DNA of 7,134 bases, taken from Calditrichota bacterium (lineage in GTDB: Bacteria; Zhuqueibacterota; Zhuqueibacteria; Oleimicrobiales; Geothermoviventaceae). The notes under the pieces were generated by a model, which worked only from the letters and a program-made list of their open reading frames with translations, did not search any database and was not told the origin of the DNA. Positions 5,686 to 7,134 of this stretch are shown here, one piece after another (positions within the stretch are counted from its first letter, which is position 1; each line of letters opens with the position of its first letter). The position numbers and the translations under genes are program-made. Location of the stretch: the NCBI GenBank assembly GCA_013152765.1, contig JAADFT010000108.1, positions 1 through 7,134 on the forward strand, in the 5' to 3' direction.

Positions 5686-7131
5686 ATGACTTCGCGTTTT
5701 CTCGGGCGCATCCATCATCCGGCCATCGGTGTGCGTATTCCGGAGGTTTTTCTCGAGGGCATTTTGAACGGCTGTCGTCGGCGGAACACGGCCACTGGTC
5801 TCATGCTCTCTTTTGGTCGCGAAACGGCCCCACAGGCCGTGATCGATGCCCCGGAGGGTCAGTACGAGATCACCCTGGGCCACACGGGAACCTCGATTCG
5901 CTTCTACCAGAGTGAGTGTGCGCGGCGGGCCGCGGAAAAGGGTGTTGTTGCCGAGATCGAAGCCGACCACCTCATCGTGATTGGTTCCGCTACACGGGCT
6001 GTGCAACGGATCGCGGGCGTGAAGCTGGAAAGCCACATCAGCGAGGAGGAGCTGCAGAAGTCGCTGGACTACAACCGGATGGCCATTGCCGAGGCGGCTG
6101 AAGTTGGAACGGTGAACTTTTTCACCACCGACACAAGTGACCTGTTCCGCAACGACGTGGACGACATGAGCTCCGACGACCTGCAGCGCGTGTTTGAAGC
6201 CACTTACGGTGAGGCCGAGCGGCAGGCGATTCTGGATGCCTACGCGGACCGCACGTTCACCTTCACGACTGTGGAGGGCGAGGAATTTGCAGTTACTTTT
6301 TCGAAGACCGATGCCATGCGTTTGGCCACCAAGTACGCAAAGAGCGTCGAGATCAACGCGCTTCTTTACAAAGAGATCGCCGAGAAATTGGGACGCCCCT
6401 TTGGTTTCGAAATTTCGCTGGACGAAACGCCGGACCTGACCGAAGAACTCGACTTCCTCTGGTACCTGCTCGAGTGGAAACGGCTGGGCTACTCCGTGGA
6501 TTACATCGCGCCGAACGTTGGCTTCCACAAGCGCGCGGACTTCGACGGCGATCTCGACGACCTGCGCCGCCGGGTGGCGCGGTTGCACGCCATGGCTCAG
6601 GGAGTCAGCGGCACGCTGCTCTCGTTCCACTCCGGCTCGGGCAGCACGCCCTACTCAGGCAAAGGTCCGGGTACCTACGAGGCCATTCTCGCGGGCACCG
6701 GAAACCGGCTCAAGTACAAAATCTCCGGCGTCTACTACGAGCTGCTGATGGAACTCCTGGCAACCTACCCGGCGGACTCGCCGCAGCGGGTCCTGTACGA
6801 AGCGATTTTTGACGAGGTAAAGGCTTACCTGCGTGAAGTGCTGGACAAGAACCTGTCTCTGGCGTCGGACCTGTTGCGGCAGCAGATGGCCGATTACGAC
6901 CGCAGCGTGGCAGAAGGTCGAGATCCGTACGACCCACGCCATGATTTCTTCCGTTTCTACTCGTACCTGGCCCTGGCATTCCGCGACCAGAACAACCAGC
7001 GGAAGTTTCGCAAGCAGATTGTGGACCTCTACCAGACAGATGCGGATTTCCGGCATCGGTTTGACGAGGAGTGCGAAGCCCTGACCCTGCGACTGATCGA
7101 CGGACTTCACTTCGAGAACAACCTGGGCTGA
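5686..7131 (+). CDS. Tagaturonate epimerase (UxaE) family protein
   Basis: This 481-residue protein, with no signal peptide or membrane segment, resembles UxaE, the metal-dependent enzyme that interconverts tagaturonate and fructuronate in hexuronate catabolism of Thermotoga. The comparison is from memory, not a search. Matching landmarks in order are GHTGTSIRF (65-73), EIEADHL (90-96), NFFTTDTSDLF (144-154), FEISLDET (241-248), a DYxGDL-like FDGDLDDL (286-293), LSFHSGSG (312-319) and LKYKISGVYYELL (342-354). Asp94/His95, Asp246/Glu247 and His315 are plausible metal or catalytic residues; this is inference. Length agrees with the family. The C-terminal part (about 390-481) is rich in charged helices. 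No uronate isomerase, reductase or dehydratase gene is nearby, so the true substrate may be a different sugar or sugar acid. It lies 354 bases after an anion transporter, so a separate promoter is likely. The stop codon ends at 7131. Confidence 0.72.
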   Translation: MTSRFLGRIHHPAIGVRIPEVFLEGILNGCRRRNTATGLMLSFGRETAPQAVIDAPEGQYEITLGHTGTSIRFYQSECARRAAEKGVVAEIEADHLIVIGSATRAVQRIAGVKLESHISEEELQKSLDYNRMAIAEAAEVGTVNFFTTDTSDLFRNDVDDMSSDDLQRVFEATYGEAERQAILDAYADRTFTFTTVEGEEFAVTFSKTDAMRLATKYAKSVEINALLYKEIAEKLGRPFGFEISLDETPDLTEELDFLWYLLEWKRLGYSVDYIAPNVGFHKRADFDGDLDDLRRRVARLHAMAQGVSGTLLSFHSGSGSTPYSGKGPGTYEAILAGTGNRLKYKISGVYYELLMELLATYPADSPQRVLYEAIFDEVKAYLREVLDKNLSLASDLLRQQMADYDRSVAEGRDPYDPRHDFFRFYSYLALAFRDQNNQRKFRKQIVDLYQTDADFRHRFDEECEALTLRLIDGLHFENNLG

Positions 7132-7134
7132 AAA

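Noticed and set aside
5530..6630. 366-codon open frame on the - strand opposite the uxaE-like gene
   Set aside because: No recognisable motifs; the + strand frame carries the family motifs and a ribosome binding site.

Overview
The window comes from a GC-rich bacterial chromosome with an outer membrane. The best lineage evidence is a complete Kdo transferase (WaaA/KdtA), which makes the inner core of lipopolysaccharide. Its motifs (SLGEFEQ, GDTRYD, and IWPN without the usual ETE) look more like Bacteroidota and related FCB-type versions than enterobacterial ones. A small membrane-anchored LytR_C-domain protein next to it fits the same broad group. The phylum assignment is an inference and is weak. 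All supported genes are on the + strand. Five are complete and one is a 3' stub. Most have a clear GGAGG-type ribosome binding site; mtnA is the exception.

Layout. Bases 1-66 are the end of an unrecognised gene. Bases 67-553 form a gene-free stretch with several short inverted repeats and a run of 11 T. Bases 554-2399 form a probable two-gene unit, the LytR_C-domain protein followed 25 bases later by waaA. A 205-base gap containing a 68-base dyad precedes mtnA (2605-3660), the methylthioribose-1-phosphate isomerase of methionine salvage. The next 135 bases hold three short hairpins, one just after mtnA and two in tandem just before the following start codon. Then comes a SLC13/DASS sodium-coupled anion transporter (3796-5331). 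After a 354-base gap, a 481-residue protein (5686-7131) resembles the tagaturonate epimerase family (UxaE) and ends four bases before the window does.

How the genes fit together. The first pair plausibly belongs to envelope biogenesis. The remaining three are metabolic: thiosugar-phosphate isomerisation, dicarboxylate or similar anion uptake, and sugar-acid epimerisation. They are separated by gaps of 135-354 bases, so they are more likely separate transcription units than one operon, and no single pathway links them from sequence alone. I see no mobile element, CRISPR array, tRNA or rRNA, and no convincing novel multi-gene system. The items most worth a second look are the divergent UxaE-like enzyme, the hairpin cluster before the transporter, and the structured gene-free leader at 67-553.
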